Assembly: GCF_016756495.1 (NCBI RefSeq)
Contig: NZ_AP023243.1
Coordinates: 5,584,501 to 5,648,500 of the forward strand
Reading direction: 5' to 3'
DNA: 64,000 nucleotides
From: Mesorhizobium sp. 113-3-3
Lineage (GTDB): Bacteria > Pseudomonadota > Alphaproteobacteria > Rhizobiales > Rhizobiaceae
Shown here: in pieces, positions 1 to 9,594 of the stretch
Numbering within the stretch: the first letter of the stretch is position 1
How the letters are laid out: the number at the start of each line of letters is the position of its first letter
Translations under genes and position numbers: made by a program
The notes under the pieces: model-generated
Told to the model about the DNA's origin: nothing
What the model saw: the letters and a program-made list of their open reading frames with translations, nothing else
Databases searched by the model: none

Positions 1-531
1 TTCAAGTTCATGTTCAACGACAATATCGGCCTGGTGAACAACGCCCTGCAGTCGCTAGGGCTCACGCAGGACGCCATCCCGTGGCTGATCGAGGGCCATC
101 TCGCCTTCATCGCCATCTCGATCGCCGAGATCTGGTCGTCGACCGCGATCTTCGCCATCCTGATCCTGGCCGGCCTGCTCGCCATGCCCAAGGAGCCTAT
201 CGAGGCGGCGCGCGTCGACGGCTGCACGCCCTGGCAGACGTTCCGTTATGTGACGTGGCCGTTCGTCATGCCGTTCGCCTACATCGCCATGACCATCCGC
301 TCGCTCGACGTCGCGCGCGCCTATGACATCGTCAAGATCATGACCGATGGCGGACCGGCGGGCCGCACCGAGCTGTTGTGGACGCTGGTGGCGCGCACCG
401 CCTACAGCGACGGGCGCATGGGCATGGCCAATGCCATGGCCTATTTCTCGATCCTGCTGTCGATCGCCTTCACCGTCTATTTCTTCAACAAGCTCGCCGC
501 GGCGCGCACGCAGATCGGTGCGGAGTGGTGA
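1..531 (+). CDS. Sugar ABC transporter permease (MalF/UgpA type), 5' end missing
   Basis: Inner-membrane subunit of a carbohydrate ABC importer. The reading frame is open from base 1, so the N-terminus lies outside the window and about 176 codons remain. The cytoplasmic-loop EAA motif that docks on the ATPase is visible (EPIEAARVDGCTPWQTF), flanked by hydrophobic segments, as in the MalF/UgpA half of binding-protein-dependent permeases. The stop TGA overlaps the next gene's ATG by one base, so the two permeases are translationally coupled. The binding protein is probably upstream of the window. Substrate is inferred from downstream enzymes to be an L-sugar or sugar acid. Confidence 0.9.
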   Translation, partial: FKFMFNDNIGLVNNALQSLGLTQDAIPWLIEGHLAFIAISIAEIWSSTAIFAILILAGLLAMPKEPIEAARVDGCTPWQTFRYVTWPFVMPFAYIAMTIRSLDVARAYDIVKIMTDGGPAGRTELLWTLVARTAYSDGRMGMANAMAYFSILLSIAFTVYFFNKLAAARTQIGAEW

Positions 532-1397
532 TGGACGAGAATTCTTCCGCCCGCCTCAAGCGCCGGCTGCTGAGCATCGTCCATCGCGTCGGCCTGTTCC
601 TGGCGATGCTGACCATCTGCCTGCCCGGCCTCTGGATCGTGCTGTCGTCGCTGCGGCCGACCGTGGAGATCATGGCCAAGCCGCCGGTGTGGATTCCTCA
701 GGAGATTTCCTTCGACGCTTATATCGCGATGTTCTCGGGCATCGGCAAAGGCGGCATCCCCGTCATCGAATATTTCCGCAACTCGCTGATCATCTCGGTC
801 ACCTCGACGGTCATCGCGGTGGCCATCGGCATGGCCGGCGGCTATGCCTTCGCGCGCTATCGCTTCCGTGGCAAATCGAGCGTCTTCCTCGGCCTGATGC
901 TGACGCGCACGGTGCCGGGCATCGCGCTGTCGCTGCCGCTGTTCTTCCTCTATGTGCGGCTTGGCATCATCGACACGCATTTCGGGCTGATCCTCGCCTA
1001 TGTCGCGCTCAACGTGCCGTTCACCATCTGGCTGATTGACGGCTTCTTCCGCCAGGTGCCGAAGGACCTCGCGGAGGCCGCGCAGATCGATGGCTGCACG
1101 CGCTGGCAGGCGTTCTGGCAGGTCGAGTTCCCCCTCGCCGGGCCTGGCATCGCATCCGCCGCCATCTTTGCCTTCCTGACCTGCTGGAACGAATTCGCGC
1201 TGGCTTCGCAGCTAACCCGCTCGGTCAGCGCCAAGACGTTGCCGGTCGGCCTGCTCGACTACACGGCCGAATTCACCATCGACTGGCGCGGCATGTGCGC
1301 GCTCGCCGTGGTGATGATCATCCCGGCGCTCACCCTCACCTACATCGTCCAGAAACACCTTGTCGGCGGCCTGACCTCCGGCGCGGTGAAAGGCTGA
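531..1397 (+). CDS. Sugar ABC transporter permease (MalG/UgpE type)
   Basis: Second inner-membrane permease of the sugar importer, 288 residues, the normal size for the MalG family. The protein begins MDENSSARLKRRLL with a hydrophobic first segment. The EAA loop reads DLAEAAQIDGCTRWQAFWQ near the C-terminal third. The ATG at 531 is chosen because it overlaps the upstream stop (TGATG); longer in-frame openings read back inside the first permease. It is followed four bases later by the MalK-type ATPase, so all three belong to one operon. Confidence 0.93.
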   Translation: MDENSSARLKRRLLSIVHRVGLFLAMLTICLPGLWIVLSSLRPTVEIMAKPPVWIPQEISFDAYIAMFSGIGKGGIPVIEYFRNSLIISVTSTVIAVAIGMAGGYAFARYRFRGKSSVFLGLMLTRTVPGIALSLPLFFLYVRLGIIDTHFGLILAYVALNVPFTIWLIDGFFRQVPKDLAEAAQIDGCTRWQAFWQVEFPLAGPGIASAAIFAFLTCWNEFALASQLTRSVSAKTLPVGLLDYTAEFTIDWRGMCALAVVMIIPALTLTYIVQKHLVGGLTSGAVKG

Positions 1398-1401
1398 TCC
1401 C

Positions 1402-2499
1402 ATGGCAACGGTTTCCCTCAAAAAGCTGACGAAGCGCTACGGCAATATCGGGATCGTGCACGGCATCGATCTCGACATCGCCGACCGCGAATTCATCGCG
1501 CTGGTCGGCCCGTCCGGCTGCGGCAAGTCGACGACTTTGCGCATGATCGCCGGGTTGGAGGAAATCAGCGCCGGCTCGATCGAGATCGGCGGGCGCGTCG
1601 TCAACGATCTGCCGCCGCGCTCGCGCAACATCTCGATGGTGTTCCAGTCCTATGCGCTCTACCCGCATATGACCGTGCGCGAGAATCTCGGCTTCTCCTT
1701 GAAGATCGCCGGAGCGGCCAAGGAAGAGATGGACCGCCGCGTCGCCGAGGCCTCGGCGATTCTGGGCCTCGACACGCTGCTCGACCGCCGCCCGTCGCAA
1801 CTGTCGGGCGGCCAGCGCCAGCGCGTCGCCATGGGCCGCGCCATCGTGCGCGATCCCGACGTGTTCCTGTTCGACGAGCCGCTCTCCAACCTCGACGCCA
1901 AGCTCAGAACGCAGATGCGCACCGAAATCAAGAAGCTCCATGCCAAGGTGCAGTCGACGGTGATCTACGTTACCCATGACCAGGTCGAGGCGATGACGCT
2001 GGCCGACCGTATCGTCATCATGCGCGATGGCCATATCGAACAGGTCGGCACGCCCGACGAGGTCTTCCGGCGCCCGGCGACGCGCTTCGTCGCCGGCTTC
2101 ATCGGCTCGCCGCCCATGAACCTGCACGAAGCGACGGTCGATGACGGCCAGCTGGTTTTTTCCAGCGGCGAGAAACTGCCTTTGCCCGCCCAGTTCAAGG
2201 CCAATGTCGCCGCCGGCGACAAAGTCGTGTTCGGTCTGCGGCCTGACGATATCTATCCGACCGGGCACGGCATCAGTTCCGGCAGCGCCGCCGACGTTCA
2301 CCAGATCGAGCTGCCGATCACCGTCACCGAGCCGCTCGGCAACGAGACACTGGTGTTCGTCGAGTTCAATGGCACCGACTGGGTGTCGCGCATGCTGAAC
2401 CCGAGGCCGCTGCGGTCGGGCGAGCGGGTGGCGATGAGCCTCGACCTGTCGCAGGCGCATCTGTTTGCCGCCGGGACCGGAAAGACATTGCGGAGCTGA
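1402..2499 (+). CDS. Sugar ABC transporter ATP-binding protein (MalK/UgpC type)
   Basis: Cytoplasmic ATPase that drives the sugar importer, 365 residues, typical for MalK-like proteins with a C-terminal regulatory OB-fold (TOBE) domain. Walker A is GPSGCGKST at residues 36-44, the signature is LSGGQRQR, and Walker B is VFLFDEP followed by SNLDAKL. The switch histidine is in VTHD. The C-terminal ~120 residues contain the GLRPDDI segment usual for this domain. It sits between the permeases and the sugar-acid enzymes with gaps of only a few bases. Confidence 0.95.
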   Translation: MATVSLKKLTKRYGNIGIVHGIDLDIADREFIALVGPSGCGKSTTLRMIAGLEEISAGSIEIGGRVVNDLPPRSRNISMVFQSYALYPHMTVRENLGFSLKIAGAAKEEMDRRVAEASAILGLDTLLDRRPSQLSGGQRQRVAMGRAIVRDPDVFLFDEPLSNLDAKLRTQMRTEIKKLHAKVQSTVIYVTHDQVEAMTLADRIVIMRDGHIEQVGTPDEVFRRPATRFVAGFIGSPPMNLHEATVDDGQLVFSSGEKLPLPAQFKANVAAGDKVVFGLRPDDIYPTGHGISSGSAADVHQIELPITVTEPLGNETLVFVEFNGTDWVSRMLNPRPLRSGERVAMSLDLSQAHLFAAGTGKTLRS

Positions 2500-2502
2500 C
2501 CG

Positions 2503-3615
2503 ATGGCCAGGATCGAGAAAATCGAACTGCGGATGGTGGACCTTGTGCCCAAGGTCAAGCGCACGGACGCCATCCAGAGTTTCGTCAGCCAGGAAACGCC
2601 TATCGTCACGATCACCGATTCCGACGGCGCGGTCGGCACCGGCTACAGCTACACGATCGGCACCGGCGGTTCGTCGGTGATGCGGCTCTTGTCCGACCAT
2701 CTGGCGCCGCGACTGATCGGCCGCGACCCCGACATGATCGAGGCGATCTGGCACGATCTCGAATTCGCAACGCATGCGACGACGATCGGCCCCATCACGG
2801 CAATCGCGATCGCTGCGATAGACACGGCGCTTTGGGATCTGAGGGCGAGGAAGCAGAAGCTGCCGCTGTGGAAGCTGGCCGGCGGCGCCAAGGACCGCTG
2901 CCCGCTCTACACCACCGAAGGCGGCTGGCTGCACATCGAGACGGCCGCACTTGTAGACGACGCACTGGCCGCCAAGGCCAAGGGATTTCGCGGCTCGAAG
3001 GTGAAGATCGGCAGGCCGCACGGGTCGGAGGATCTCGCCCGCCTGTCGGCGGTGCGCAAGGCGGTGGGCGACGGCTACGAGATCATGACCGACGCCAATC
3101 AGGGGTTTTCGGTCGACGAGGCGATCCGGCGCGCGGCGCGGCTGCGCGACCTCGACCTCGCCTGGATCGAGGAACCGCTGCCGGCCGACGACATTGACGG
3201 CCATGTCAGGTTGTCCCACTCGACGCCGACGCCGATCGCCATTGGCGAGTCGCTCTATTCGATGCGCCATTTCCGCGAATACATGCAGAAAGGCGCCTGC
3301 TCGATCGTCCAGGTCGATGTCGGCCGCATCGGCGGAATCACGCCATGGCTCAAGATCGCCCATGCGGCGGAGGCCTTCGACATTCCGGTCTGCCCGCATT
3401 TCCTGATGGAGCTGCATGTCAGCTTGACCTGCGCGGTTCAGAACGGCAGGTATGTCGAGTACATTCCGCAACTCGACCAGTTGACCGGCAAGCATATGCG
3501 CATCGAGGATGGGCATGCGCTGGCGCCCGACGAACATGGCATCGGCATCGACTGGGACTGGGATGCGGTCAAGGCCATGAGCATCGCCGAATTCACCACG
3601 GCGATCACCAAATAG
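2503..3615 (+). CDS. Mandelate racemase/muconate lactonizing enzyme family protein, probable sugar-acid dehydratase
   Basis: Enolase-superfamily enzyme of 370 residues that probably dehydrates an aldonate such as L-rhamnonate or L-fuconate. All catalytic landmarks of the mandelate racemase subgroup are present: the KVK base motif at K166/K168, metal ligands D197, E223 and E249, and the general-base dyad D272/H299. These lie about two residues from the mandelate racemase positions as I remember them. Having both the Lys base and the His-Asp dyad is what acid-sugar dehydratases of this subgroup use. The adjoining mutarotase supports a 6-deoxy-L-sugar acid. The exact substrate cannot be read from the sequence. 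Confidence 0.88.
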   Translation: MARIEKIELRMVDLVPKVKRTDAIQSFVSQETPIVTITDSDGAVGTGYSYTIGTGGSSVMRLLSDHLAPRLIGRDPDMIEAIWHDLEFATHATTIGPITAIAIAAIDTALWDLRARKQKLPLWKLAGGAKDRCPLYTTEGGWLHIETAALVDDALAAKAKGFRGSKVKIGRPHGSEDLARLSAVRKAVGDGYEIMTDANQGFSVDEAIRRAARLRDLDLAWIEEPLPADDIDGHVRLSHSTPTPIAIGESLYSMRHFREYMQKGACSIVQVDVGRIGGITPWLKIAHAAEAFDIPVCPHFLMELHVSLTCAVQNGRYVEYIPQLDQLTGKHMRIEDGHALAPDEHGIGIDWDWDAVKAMSIAEFTTAITK

Positions 3616-3624
3616 GAGTCGGAT

Positions 3625-3954
3625 ATGCAGCGAATGGGCATGGTGCTGGGGTTGAAGCCGGAAAAGGTCGAGGAGTATGTCCGCCTGCATGCCGCCGTCT
3701 GGCCCGACGTGCTGACCATGATCTCGGCCTGCAACATCAAGAATTATTCGATCTATCTGAAGCGGCCGGAGAACCTGCTGTTTTCCTATTTCGAATATCA
3801 CGGCACCGACTATGCGGCCGACATGGCCAAGATGGCCGCCGACCCGAAGACGCAGGAATGGTGGGCGGTCTGCATACCTTGTCAGGAGCCGCTCACGACC
3901 CGCAAGGAGGGCGAATGGTGGGCCAGCATGGACGAGGTCTTCCACTATGACTGA
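3625..3954 (+). CDS. L-rhamnose mutarotase family protein (RhaM-like)
   Basis: Small dimeric ferredoxin-like enzyme that interconverts the alpha and beta anomers of an L-sugar pyranose, 109 residues. Tyr18 and His22 (EEYVRLH) correspond to the catalytic positions known from E. coli RhaM, and the paired tryptophans near the C-terminus (EWWA, EWWASM) are family hallmarks. It lies between the enolase-superfamily enzyme and the oxidoreductase. Its presence points to L-rhamnose, L-fucose or a related 6-deoxyhexose as the imported sugar. A GGAG-type ribosome site (aggagtcgg) precedes the ATG. Confidence 0.9.
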   Translation: MQRMGMVLGLKPEKVEEYVRLHAAVWPDVLTMISACNIKNYSIYLKRPENLLFSYFEYHGTDYAADMAKMAADPKTQEWWAVCIPCQEPLTTRKEGEWWASMDEVFHYD

Positions 3955-5023
3955 GGGCGGTTTCGACCCCGCCTCACTCGTCCAGTCCTGGCCAAAACCT
4001 TCAAAACCCCGTCCGATCGTCACTTTCGGTGCCGGGTCGATCGTCGGCGACGCGCATTTTCCCGCCTACCGCAAAGCGGACTTTCCGATTGCCGGTCTTT
4101 ATGATCCGGACCAGGCCAAGGCGAAGATGCTGGCCGAGAAATGGGGCGTGACGGCGTTCCGCTCCATCGACGAAGCCACGGCGGTCAAGGATGCGATCTT
4201 CGACCTGGCAACGCCTCCGGGACGGCACGCCGAGATCCTGAAATCTCTGCCGGACGGTGCGGTCGCATTGATCCAGAAGCCGATGGGCAACTATCTCGGC
4301 GAGGCAACCGAAATCCTCGAAATCTGCCGCGCCAAGGAACTCAAGGCAGCAGTCAATTTCCAGTTGCGCTTCGCGCCGATGATGCTGGGGCTCAAGGATG
4401 CCATCGCCAAGGGCTGGCTCGGCGAGGTCGTCGATTTCGACGCCTGGCTGGCGCTGTCGACGCCGTGGGAATTGTGGGAGTTCCTGCTCAAGGCGCCGCG
4501 CGTCGAGATCGCCATGCACTCGATCCACTATCTCGACCTCATCAGGCAATTGCTCGGCGATCCCAAGGGCGTCCACGCCAAGACGCTCGGCCATCCCAAT
4601 CACAAGGTGGCGCAGACGCGCACCAGCGCCATTCTCGACTATGGCGACACCGTGCGCTGCGCGCTGTCGATTAACCACGACCACAAGTTCGGCCGCCGGC
4701 ACCAGGCCTGCGAGTTCCGCATCTGCGGCACGGAGGGGGCGGCCTATCTCAAGCTCGGCCTCAACCTCGACTATCCCCGGGGCGAACCGGACATATTGGA
4801 AATCCATCCGAAGGGCGGAACGGACTGGATTGCCGTACCGCTCGCCGGCGAGTGGTTCCCCGACGCTTTCGTCGGGCGCATGGCCAATGTACAGCGCTTC
4901 GCCACCGGCGAGGACGATGCGCTGGTCAGTTCGGTCGAGGACGCCTGGAACACCATGGCGCTGGTGGAAGCCGCCTATAGATCGAGCGCAGCGCCGGCGA
5001 CACCGATCGCGGAAAGACCCTGA
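3947..5023 (+). CDS. Gfo/Idh/MocA family NAD(P)-dependent oxidoreductase
   Basis: Probable sugar or inositol-type dehydrogenase of 358 residues. A Rossmann fingerprint GAGSIVG is at residues 28-34, and the family's EKP motif appears as QKP at 110-112, a conservative variant. The C-terminal half has the alpha/beta dimerisation domain of the family. The ATG at 3947 overlaps the end of the mutarotase gene by eight bases and gives an N-terminus that leads directly into the Rossmann strand; upstream in-frame codons would lie deep inside that gene. The substrate is likely the free sugar or a derivative made in this operon. Confidence 0.88.
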   Translation: MTEGGFDPASLVQSWPKPSKPRPIVTFGAGSIVGDAHFPAYRKADFPIAGLYDPDQAKAKMLAEKWGVTAFRSIDEATAVKDAIFDLATPPGRHAEILKSLPDGAVALIQKPMGNYLGEATEILEICRAKELKAAVNFQLRFAPMMLGLKDAIAKGWLGEVVDFDAWLALSTPWELWEFLLKAPRVEIAMHSIHYLDLIRQLLGDPKGVHAKTLGHPNHKVAQTRTSAILDYGDTVRCALSINHDHKFGRRHQACEFRICGTEGAAYLKLGLNLDYPRGEPDILEIHPKGGTDWIAVPLAGEWFPDAFVGRMANVQRFATGEDDALVSSVEDAWNTMALVEAAYRSSAAPATPIAERP

Positions 5024-5469
5024 TGGAACAGATCACCTATTTCGAGGACTACGAGATCGGCTCTTCGCGGCTGACCAGCGGCCGCACCATCACCGAGACC
5101 GACTTCATCGTCCATGCCGGCCACACCGGCGATTTCTTCCCGCACCACATGGACGCCGAGTACATGAAGACGACGCCGTTCGGCCAGCGCATCGCGCATG
5201 GCACACTGGTGTTCTCGGTCGGGGTCGGCTTGACAGCGAGCATCATCAACCCTGTCGCCTTCTCCTATGGCTATGACCGGCTGCGCTTCGTCAAGCCGGT
5301 GTTCATCGGCGACACGATCCGCACACGCACCACCATCACGGCCAAGGAAGACGATCCCAAGCGGCCGGCTTCGGGACGCGTGATCGAGCGCTGCGAGGTG
5401 ATCAACCAGCGCGGCGAGGTCGTGCTCGCGGCCGACCACATCTACATCGTCGAACGCAAGCCGGCCTAA
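5023..5469 (+). CDS. MaoC-type (hot-dog fold) dehydratase
   Basis: 148-residue single hot-dog domain of the MaoC / R-specific enoyl hydratase family. The hydratase D-x4-H motif appears as D37-FFPH-H42, followed by an acidic DAEY segment. The start overlaps the oxidoreductase stop (TGATG), so it is translationally coupled as the last gene of the operon. A MaoC dehydratase is unusual beside sugar-acid enzymes, where thioester chemistry is not expected. It may act on a free hydroxy acid or on a CoA ester formed later. The next gene converges only 11 bp away. Confidence 0.85.
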   Translation: MEQITYFEDYEIGSSRLTSGRTITETDFIVHAGHTGDFFPHHMDAEYMKTTPFGQRIAHGTLVFSVGVGLTASIINPVAFSYGYDRLRFVKPVFIGDTIRTRTTITAKEDDPKRPASGRVIERCEVINQRGEVVLAADHIYIVERKPA

Positions 5470-5480
5470 CGAAGTCCGCG

Positions 5481-6278
5481 CTAAGCGCCGGTGGCGCGCT
5501 TGGTGATGCGCTCCAGTCCGAGCAGCAGGACCAGCGTCGCCGCCACCAGAATCATTGTGAGTGCGGCACCGGCAAAGATGTCGCCGCGATCGGTGAGGCT
5601 GAAGATCGACACCGGCAGCGTCACCCAGCCCGGCGGATAGACCATAACCGTGGCGCCAAGTTCGCCCATCGACAGCGCGAAGCTCAGGCCGAAGGCGGCG
5701 ACCAGATAGGGGGCGAGCAAGGGCAGCGTGACATGCCAGAGCCGGTAGGCCGGCCGCGCGCCGAGGCTCGACGCCACCTGATCGAAATCGGGCGATAGCC
5801 GCGCCAGACCTGCCGAGACATTGCCGAAGGTGAAGGCCGAAATCAGCACGAAATGCGCGATCATGACGATCGCGATCGTACCGTTGAGCAGCAGCGGCGG
5901 ATGGCTGAAGGCAACCAGCAGGCCAAGGCCGACGGACACGGACGGGACGGCACTGGGGATGAAGAAAAGCAGGCCTAGCAGGCGCTTCAAGGCAGGTCCT
6001 TGCAGGCGAAGGGACAGGGCCGCCCATGCGCCGCTGACCAGCGCCAGCGCGCTGGCCAGGAAGCCGGTGATGAGGCTCGCCTTGACCGAATTCCATGCAG
6101 CGCCGCGGATAACATCGGCGTAGTGCTCCGTCGTCAGGCCGTTCGGCAGCACGCCGTTCCACTGGTCGGCGAGGCTGGACAACAGGATGACCGCCAACGG
6201 CGCCAGGAACAAGACGCCGAAGATCAGCGCGAACATTACCCACAGCACGATGCGACCAGGGCGCGACCAGACCAGCAT
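5481..6278 (-). CDS. phnV: 2-Aminoethylphosphonate ABC transporter permease (PhnV-like)
   Basis: Inner-membrane permease of 265 residues with about six hydrophobic segments and the EAA-like loop (SSLGARPAYRLWHVTLPLL) of Fe3+/thiamine/AEP-type importers. It starts two bases after the stop of the other permease and ends the minus-strand operon. The assignment to 2-aminoethylphosphonate rests on linkage to phnS and to the phnWAY degradation genes upstream. Without that context it would be called only a putrescine/iron/phosphonate-class permease. Confidence 0.82.
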   Translation of the reverse strand: MLVWSRPGRIVLWVMFALIFGVLFLAPLAVILLSSLADQWNGVLPNGLTTEHYADVIRGAAWNSVKASLITGFLASALALVSGAWAALSLRLQGPALKRLLGLLFFIPSAVPSVSVGLGLLVAFSHPPLLLNGTIAIVMIAHFVLISAFTFGNVSAGLARLSPDFDQVASSLGARPAYRLWHVTLPLLAPYLVAAFGLSFALSMGELGATVMVYPPGWVTLPVSIFSLTDRGDIFAGAALTMILVAATLVLLLGLERITKRATGA

Positions 6279-6280
6279 GG

Positions 6281-7138
6281 CTAGACTCCCAGCCGGCCGG
6301 CGGCGAAGCGATAGAGGCCGAACAGGCCAAGCGACAGCGCGATGTTGACCACGGCGATGATGCAGGCGACCTGGTAGGCCGATTCCTGGATCGCCTTGCC
6401 GTAGATCAGCAGCGGCAGCGTGATGACGCCCTTGGCGCCGATGAACAGCACGATGCCGAATTCATTGACGGTCAACAGCAGGCAGAGGCTGCCACCGGCG
6501 ACGAGTGCGGGAATTGCCGCCGGCAGGATGACCTGGCGCACGATGCGGAAAGGCCGTGCGCCGAGCACGCTTGCCGCTTCGATCTGGCCACGGTCGACGA
6601 GCGAGAAGGCAGCAAGAAGCGGCCTCAGGATGAAGGGCGTGTAGACGGTGACTTCAGCCAGCACCACGCCCCATGTCGAATAGAGGAAATCGACGGGCGG
6701 CAGCGGCAGCGAGAAGGCCTCCATCAGCCCGGTGTTGAGCATGCCGGCGGAGCCGTAGAGGAAGGTGAAGGCAAGCGTCACCAGGAAGGTCGGCAGCGCG
6801 ATGAAGGTGTCGATCAGCCGGGCGATGAAACCGCTGCCGGGGAACGGCACGAAGGCGAGGATCAGCGCCAACACGAGGCCGACGATCAGACACCCGGCCG
6901 TTGCCGCCACCGAGATCGTCACCGTGTTGATCAGCGCGTTGAGGAAGAAGCGCGAATGCAGCACGCGAAAAATCTCGGCGGCATTGGCGACGCCACTATC
7001 ATCAAGGAAGGCCTGCCGGGCGATCAGCGCCAGGGGATAGAAGAACAGCAGCGCCAACAGGGCCGCAGGGGGCACGATCCAGAACTTGCCGGGTTCGCGC
7101 CTGACCGCCGGCGCGCGAAGGGCGACGGCCTCAGACAC
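6281..7138 (-). CDS. phnU: 2-Aminoethylphosphonate ABC transporter permease (PhnU-like)
   Basis: Second inner-membrane permease, 285 residues when started at the GTG at 7138-7136 (protein MSEAVALRAP...). That start overlaps the ATPase stop codon by eight bases; the longer open frame upstream would duplicate coding sequence of the ATPase and has no family resemblance. It has six predicted membrane segments and an EAA-like loop ASVLGARPFRIVRQVILP. It pairs with the downstream PhnV-like permease to form the membrane channel of the AEP importer. Confidence 0.82.
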   Translation of the reverse strand: MSEAVALRAPAVRREPGKFWIVPPAALLALLFFYPLALIARQAFLDDSGVANAAEIFRVLHSRFFLNALINTVTISVAATAGCLIVGLVLALILAFVPFPGSGFIARLIDTFIALPTFLVTLAFTFLYGSAGMLNTGLMEAFSLPLPPVDFLYSTWGVVLAEVTVYTPFILRPLLAAFSLVDRGQIEAASVLGARPFRIVRQVILPAAIPALVAGGSLCLLLTVNEFGIVLFIGAKGVITLPLLIYGKAIQESAYQVACIIAVVNIALSLGLFGLYRFAAGRLGV

Positions 7139-8276
7139 CGGAATCTTCCGGAAGCAGCGAGGTGTCGGCCGGCGCGAAGAACAGCGGAACCCTGGCGCCG
7201 GGTTCGGGCAAGGCGATCGGCAATTTCGTCGCCGAGACGCGCACCGGCGTGCCGTCGACATCGAGCACGAGGTGGGTGAGTTCGCCCTGCCAGTGCACTT
7301 CCTGCAACGTGCCGACGATGCGGTTGATGTGCTCGTTGTCGGCGGTCAGGCTCAGGTGCTGCGGCCTGATACAAAGCAGGCTTTTGTCGCCTTCCTTCTC
7401 GTCACGGCCGGCACCGGTGAGCACCGCGTCGCCATGCCTTGCCGTGGCAAAGCCTTTCGACCCGGCAGGCTCGGCGACCGTCACCGGCAGAAGATTGGCG
7501 CGGCCAAGGAATTCGGCGGTGAAGCGGTTCGGCGGGCGGCGGTAGAGTTCCGTCGTCGGCCCGTGCGAACAGACCCTGCCGTCACGCATGATGGCGATCT
7601 TGTCGGCGAGCGTCAGCGCCTCTGTCTGGTCGTGGGTGACGTAGAGGATCGTCAGGCCCGGCAGGCTGCGGTGCAAGCGGGCGATTTCCTCGACCATGTT
7701 GCGGCGGATCTGCGCGTCGAGCGCCGACAGCGGCTCGTCGAGCAGCAGCACGCGCGGCCGCACGGCAAGCGCGCGGGCAATCGCGACGCGCTGCTGCTGG
7801 CCGCCCGAAAGCTCTCTGGGATAACGCCGGGCAAAAGTCGCCATGCCGACGGTGCCGAGCGCATCCTTGACCCGCTCGGCGATCAGCGCCTTGTCGGCGC
7901 CCTGCGCACGCAGGCCGAAAGCCACGTTGTCTTCAACCCGCATGTGCGGAAACAGCGCGTAGTTCTGCACCACCATGCCTAGGCCTCGCTCGTAAGGCGG
8001 CAGATCGGTGACGTCGGTGGCGCCGATGCGGATGCGGCCGCTTGCCGGCCGCACGAAGCCGGCAACAGCCCGCAAGGCGGTGGTCTTGCCGGAGCCGGAG
8101 GGGCCAATCATCGCCAGGATTTCACCCGGCGCGATGTCCAGGGTCAGCGGATGCAGGACGACATGCGCGCCATAGGCGACGCTGACCTTGTCGAAGTGGA
8201 CATTGGAGCCGGCGCCGCGAATTTTCGCGGCGTCGATGTCCATGACACTGGTACCAGTAAAGGCGACGGCCGACAT
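7131..8276 (-). CDS. phnT: 2-Aminoethylphosphonate ABC transporter ATP-binding protein (PhnT-like)
   Basis: ATPase of 381 residues that energises AEP uptake. Walker A GPSGSGKT is at residues 58-65, the signature is LSGGQQQR, Walker B is VLLLDEP, and a C-terminal TOBE region is present (CIRPQHLSL). The start at 8276 is chosen because CGGAGGACCAAGCC places a strong ribosome site immediately upstream. The N-terminus extends about 25 residues before the first ABC strand. It is a POTA/FbpC-class protein; the AEP role is from its neighbours. Confidence 0.85.
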   Translation of the reverse strand: MSAVAFTGTSVMDIDAAKIRGAGSNVHFDKVSVAYGAHVVLHPLTLDIAPGEILAMIGPSGSGKTTALRAVAGFVRPASGRIRIGATDVTDLPPYERGLGMVVQNYALFPHMRVEDNVAFGLRAQGADKALIAERVKDALGTVGMATFARRYPRELSGGQQQRVAIARALAVRPRVLLLDEPLSALDAQIRRNMVEEIARLHRSLPGLTILYVTHDQTEALTLADKIAIMRDGRVCSHGPTTELYRRPPNRFTAEFLGRANLLPVTVAEPAGSKGFATARHGDAVLTGAGRDEKEGDKSLLCIRPQHLSLTADNEHINRIVGTLQEVHWQGELTHLVLDVDGTPVRVSATKLPIALPEPGARVPLFFAPADTSLLPEDSGV

Positions 8277-8308
8277 GGCTTGGTCCTCCGGATTTCTGCC
8301 CTCGGGTG

Positions 8309-9340
8309 TCAGCTTCCGGTCGCCTCGTTCCACTTCTTGACGTAGTCGGGAAGCTTGGTCAGCGCTTCGTCCCAATTCGGCGACCAGATGGTCAGGCCCT
8401 TCATCGCCTCCTGCAGCTTGGCGAAGTTGGCGTCGGACGGCGTCACGTCCTTGCGGGCGGGCACGCCGATGGCAATCGAGCTGACCGTCGACTGCGCTTC
8501 CTTGGACAACAGGAAATCGATGAGTTTCTTGCCGTTGTCGGCGTTGGGCGCGCCGGTGACCAGGCCGATTTCATAGGGCAGCGCGAAGGTGGAGCGCACG
8601 CCGTCAGGACCCGCCGGCCAGAACACCTTGATGTTGGGATTGCCGGCCATCTGCGACATGTTCATCTGCAGATCGCCGTTGGCGACGTGCAATTCGCCCT
8701 TGTTGACCAACGCGGTCAGCTTGCCGGTCGAGGCGGATGGGCCGACATTGTTGTCCTGCAGCTTCTTCATGAACTCGAAGCCGGCATCCTCGCCGCCGAA
8801 GGCATGGATGATCTGCAACATGACGGCAGTGCCGTCGCCAGCCTGGCCGGGCGTCGAATACTGGATCTTGCCCTTGAATTTGGGATCGAGCAGGTCGTTG
8901 TAGCTCTTCGGCGCTTCCGACAGCACGGCGCTGTTGTAGATGAAGTTCATGTAGTTGTTGACGACAGGCCGGTACTTGTCGGTGCCGCCGTCGATCTGGT
9001 CGGCGCCTTGCGGCTTGTAGTCCTGCAGCAGGCCGTCGGCGGCGGCGCGCTGGACGAAGGGCGGCAGCGTCACCAGCACGTCGGCCTGCGGGTTCGACTT
9101 TTCCTTGGCGACACGCTCGACGACACCGCCGGAGCCGGCCTCGATATACTGCACGGTGATGCCAGTGGCCTTGGTGAAGGCGGCGAATTCGGTCTCGTAC
9201 CAACTGCCGTTGCCGTCATGCAGGCCGTCGGCGGAATAGATGGTGACGACGCCGTCGGCGAAAGCTGGTGAGACGAGAGCCGACGACGCCAGGAGCGACG
9301 CAGCGAAGGCCATGGCGATGGTGAGATTGCGCGATTTCAT
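8309..9340 (-). CDS. phnS: 2-Aminoethylphosphonate ABC transporter periplasmic binding protein (PhnS-like)
   Basis: Periplasmic solute receptor, 343 residues. A cleavable signal peptide is visible: basic MKSRN, a hydrophobic stretch, then an AxA-type site at SPAFA before [10 protein letters not shown]. The mature domain opens with the VTIYSADG strand typical of the Fe3+/AEP class of type II binding proteins. It heads the minus-strand transport genes phnSTUV and has its own 250-bp upstream gap, so it may be transcribed separately from the catabolic genes. Confidence 0.85.
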   Translation of the reverse strand: MKSRNLTIAMAFAASLLASSALVSPAFADGVVTIYSADGLHDGNGSWYETEFAAFTKATGITVQYIEAGSGGVVERVAKEKSNPQADVLVTLPPFVQRAAADGLLQDYKPQGADQIDGGTDKYRPVVNNYMNFIYNSAVLSEAPKSYNDLLDPKFKGKIQYSTPGQAGDGTAVMLQIIHAFGGEDAGFEFMKKLQDNNVGPSASTGKLTALVNKGELHVANGDLQMNMSQMAGNPNIKVFWPAGPDGVRSTFALPYEIGLVTGAPNADNGKKLIDFLLSKEAQSTVSSIAIGVPARKDVTPSDANFAKLQEAMKGLTIWSPNWDEALTKLPDYVKKWNEATGS

Positions 9341-9486
9341 GGATCAGTTCCCCTGTGATTGTTGGCACATTCTGCGATGCACTATGACCAACCGGCTTCG
9401 GTCTCTGGCGGACGTTGAGCCGACTGGATGTCGTCGTTGTGCCAACTCTGGGGACTGATGATCGATAAGTAAAATCTATTTATTTT

Positions 9487-9518
9487 ATGACAGGCAAATT
9501 TCTTCTGATGTTTGTCAT
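9487..9518. promoter_or_regulatory. AT-rich inverted repeat upstream of phnS
   Basis: The gap 9341-9594 between phnS and the hydroxyacid dehydrogenase gene is AT-rich around 9465-9520. It contains ATGACA (9487-9492) and its inverse TGTCAT (9513-9518). It lies about 150 bp upstream of phnS and is a reasonable regulatory or promoter region. No confident -35/-10 pair was found. Confidence 0.35.
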
Positions 9519-9594
9519 GGAACTGTCGCATAGATGTTGCGGGCGCGGCCGTTCCCTTGCGAAAGGCGTCTATCCAATTGAAAAATAGAGACTA

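Noticed and set aside
1336..4023. 895-codon open frame on the minus strand across the sugar operon
   Set aside because: It is antisense to four well-supported genes in high-G+C DNA, has a His/Arg/Asp-rich composition without motifs, and no ribosome site.
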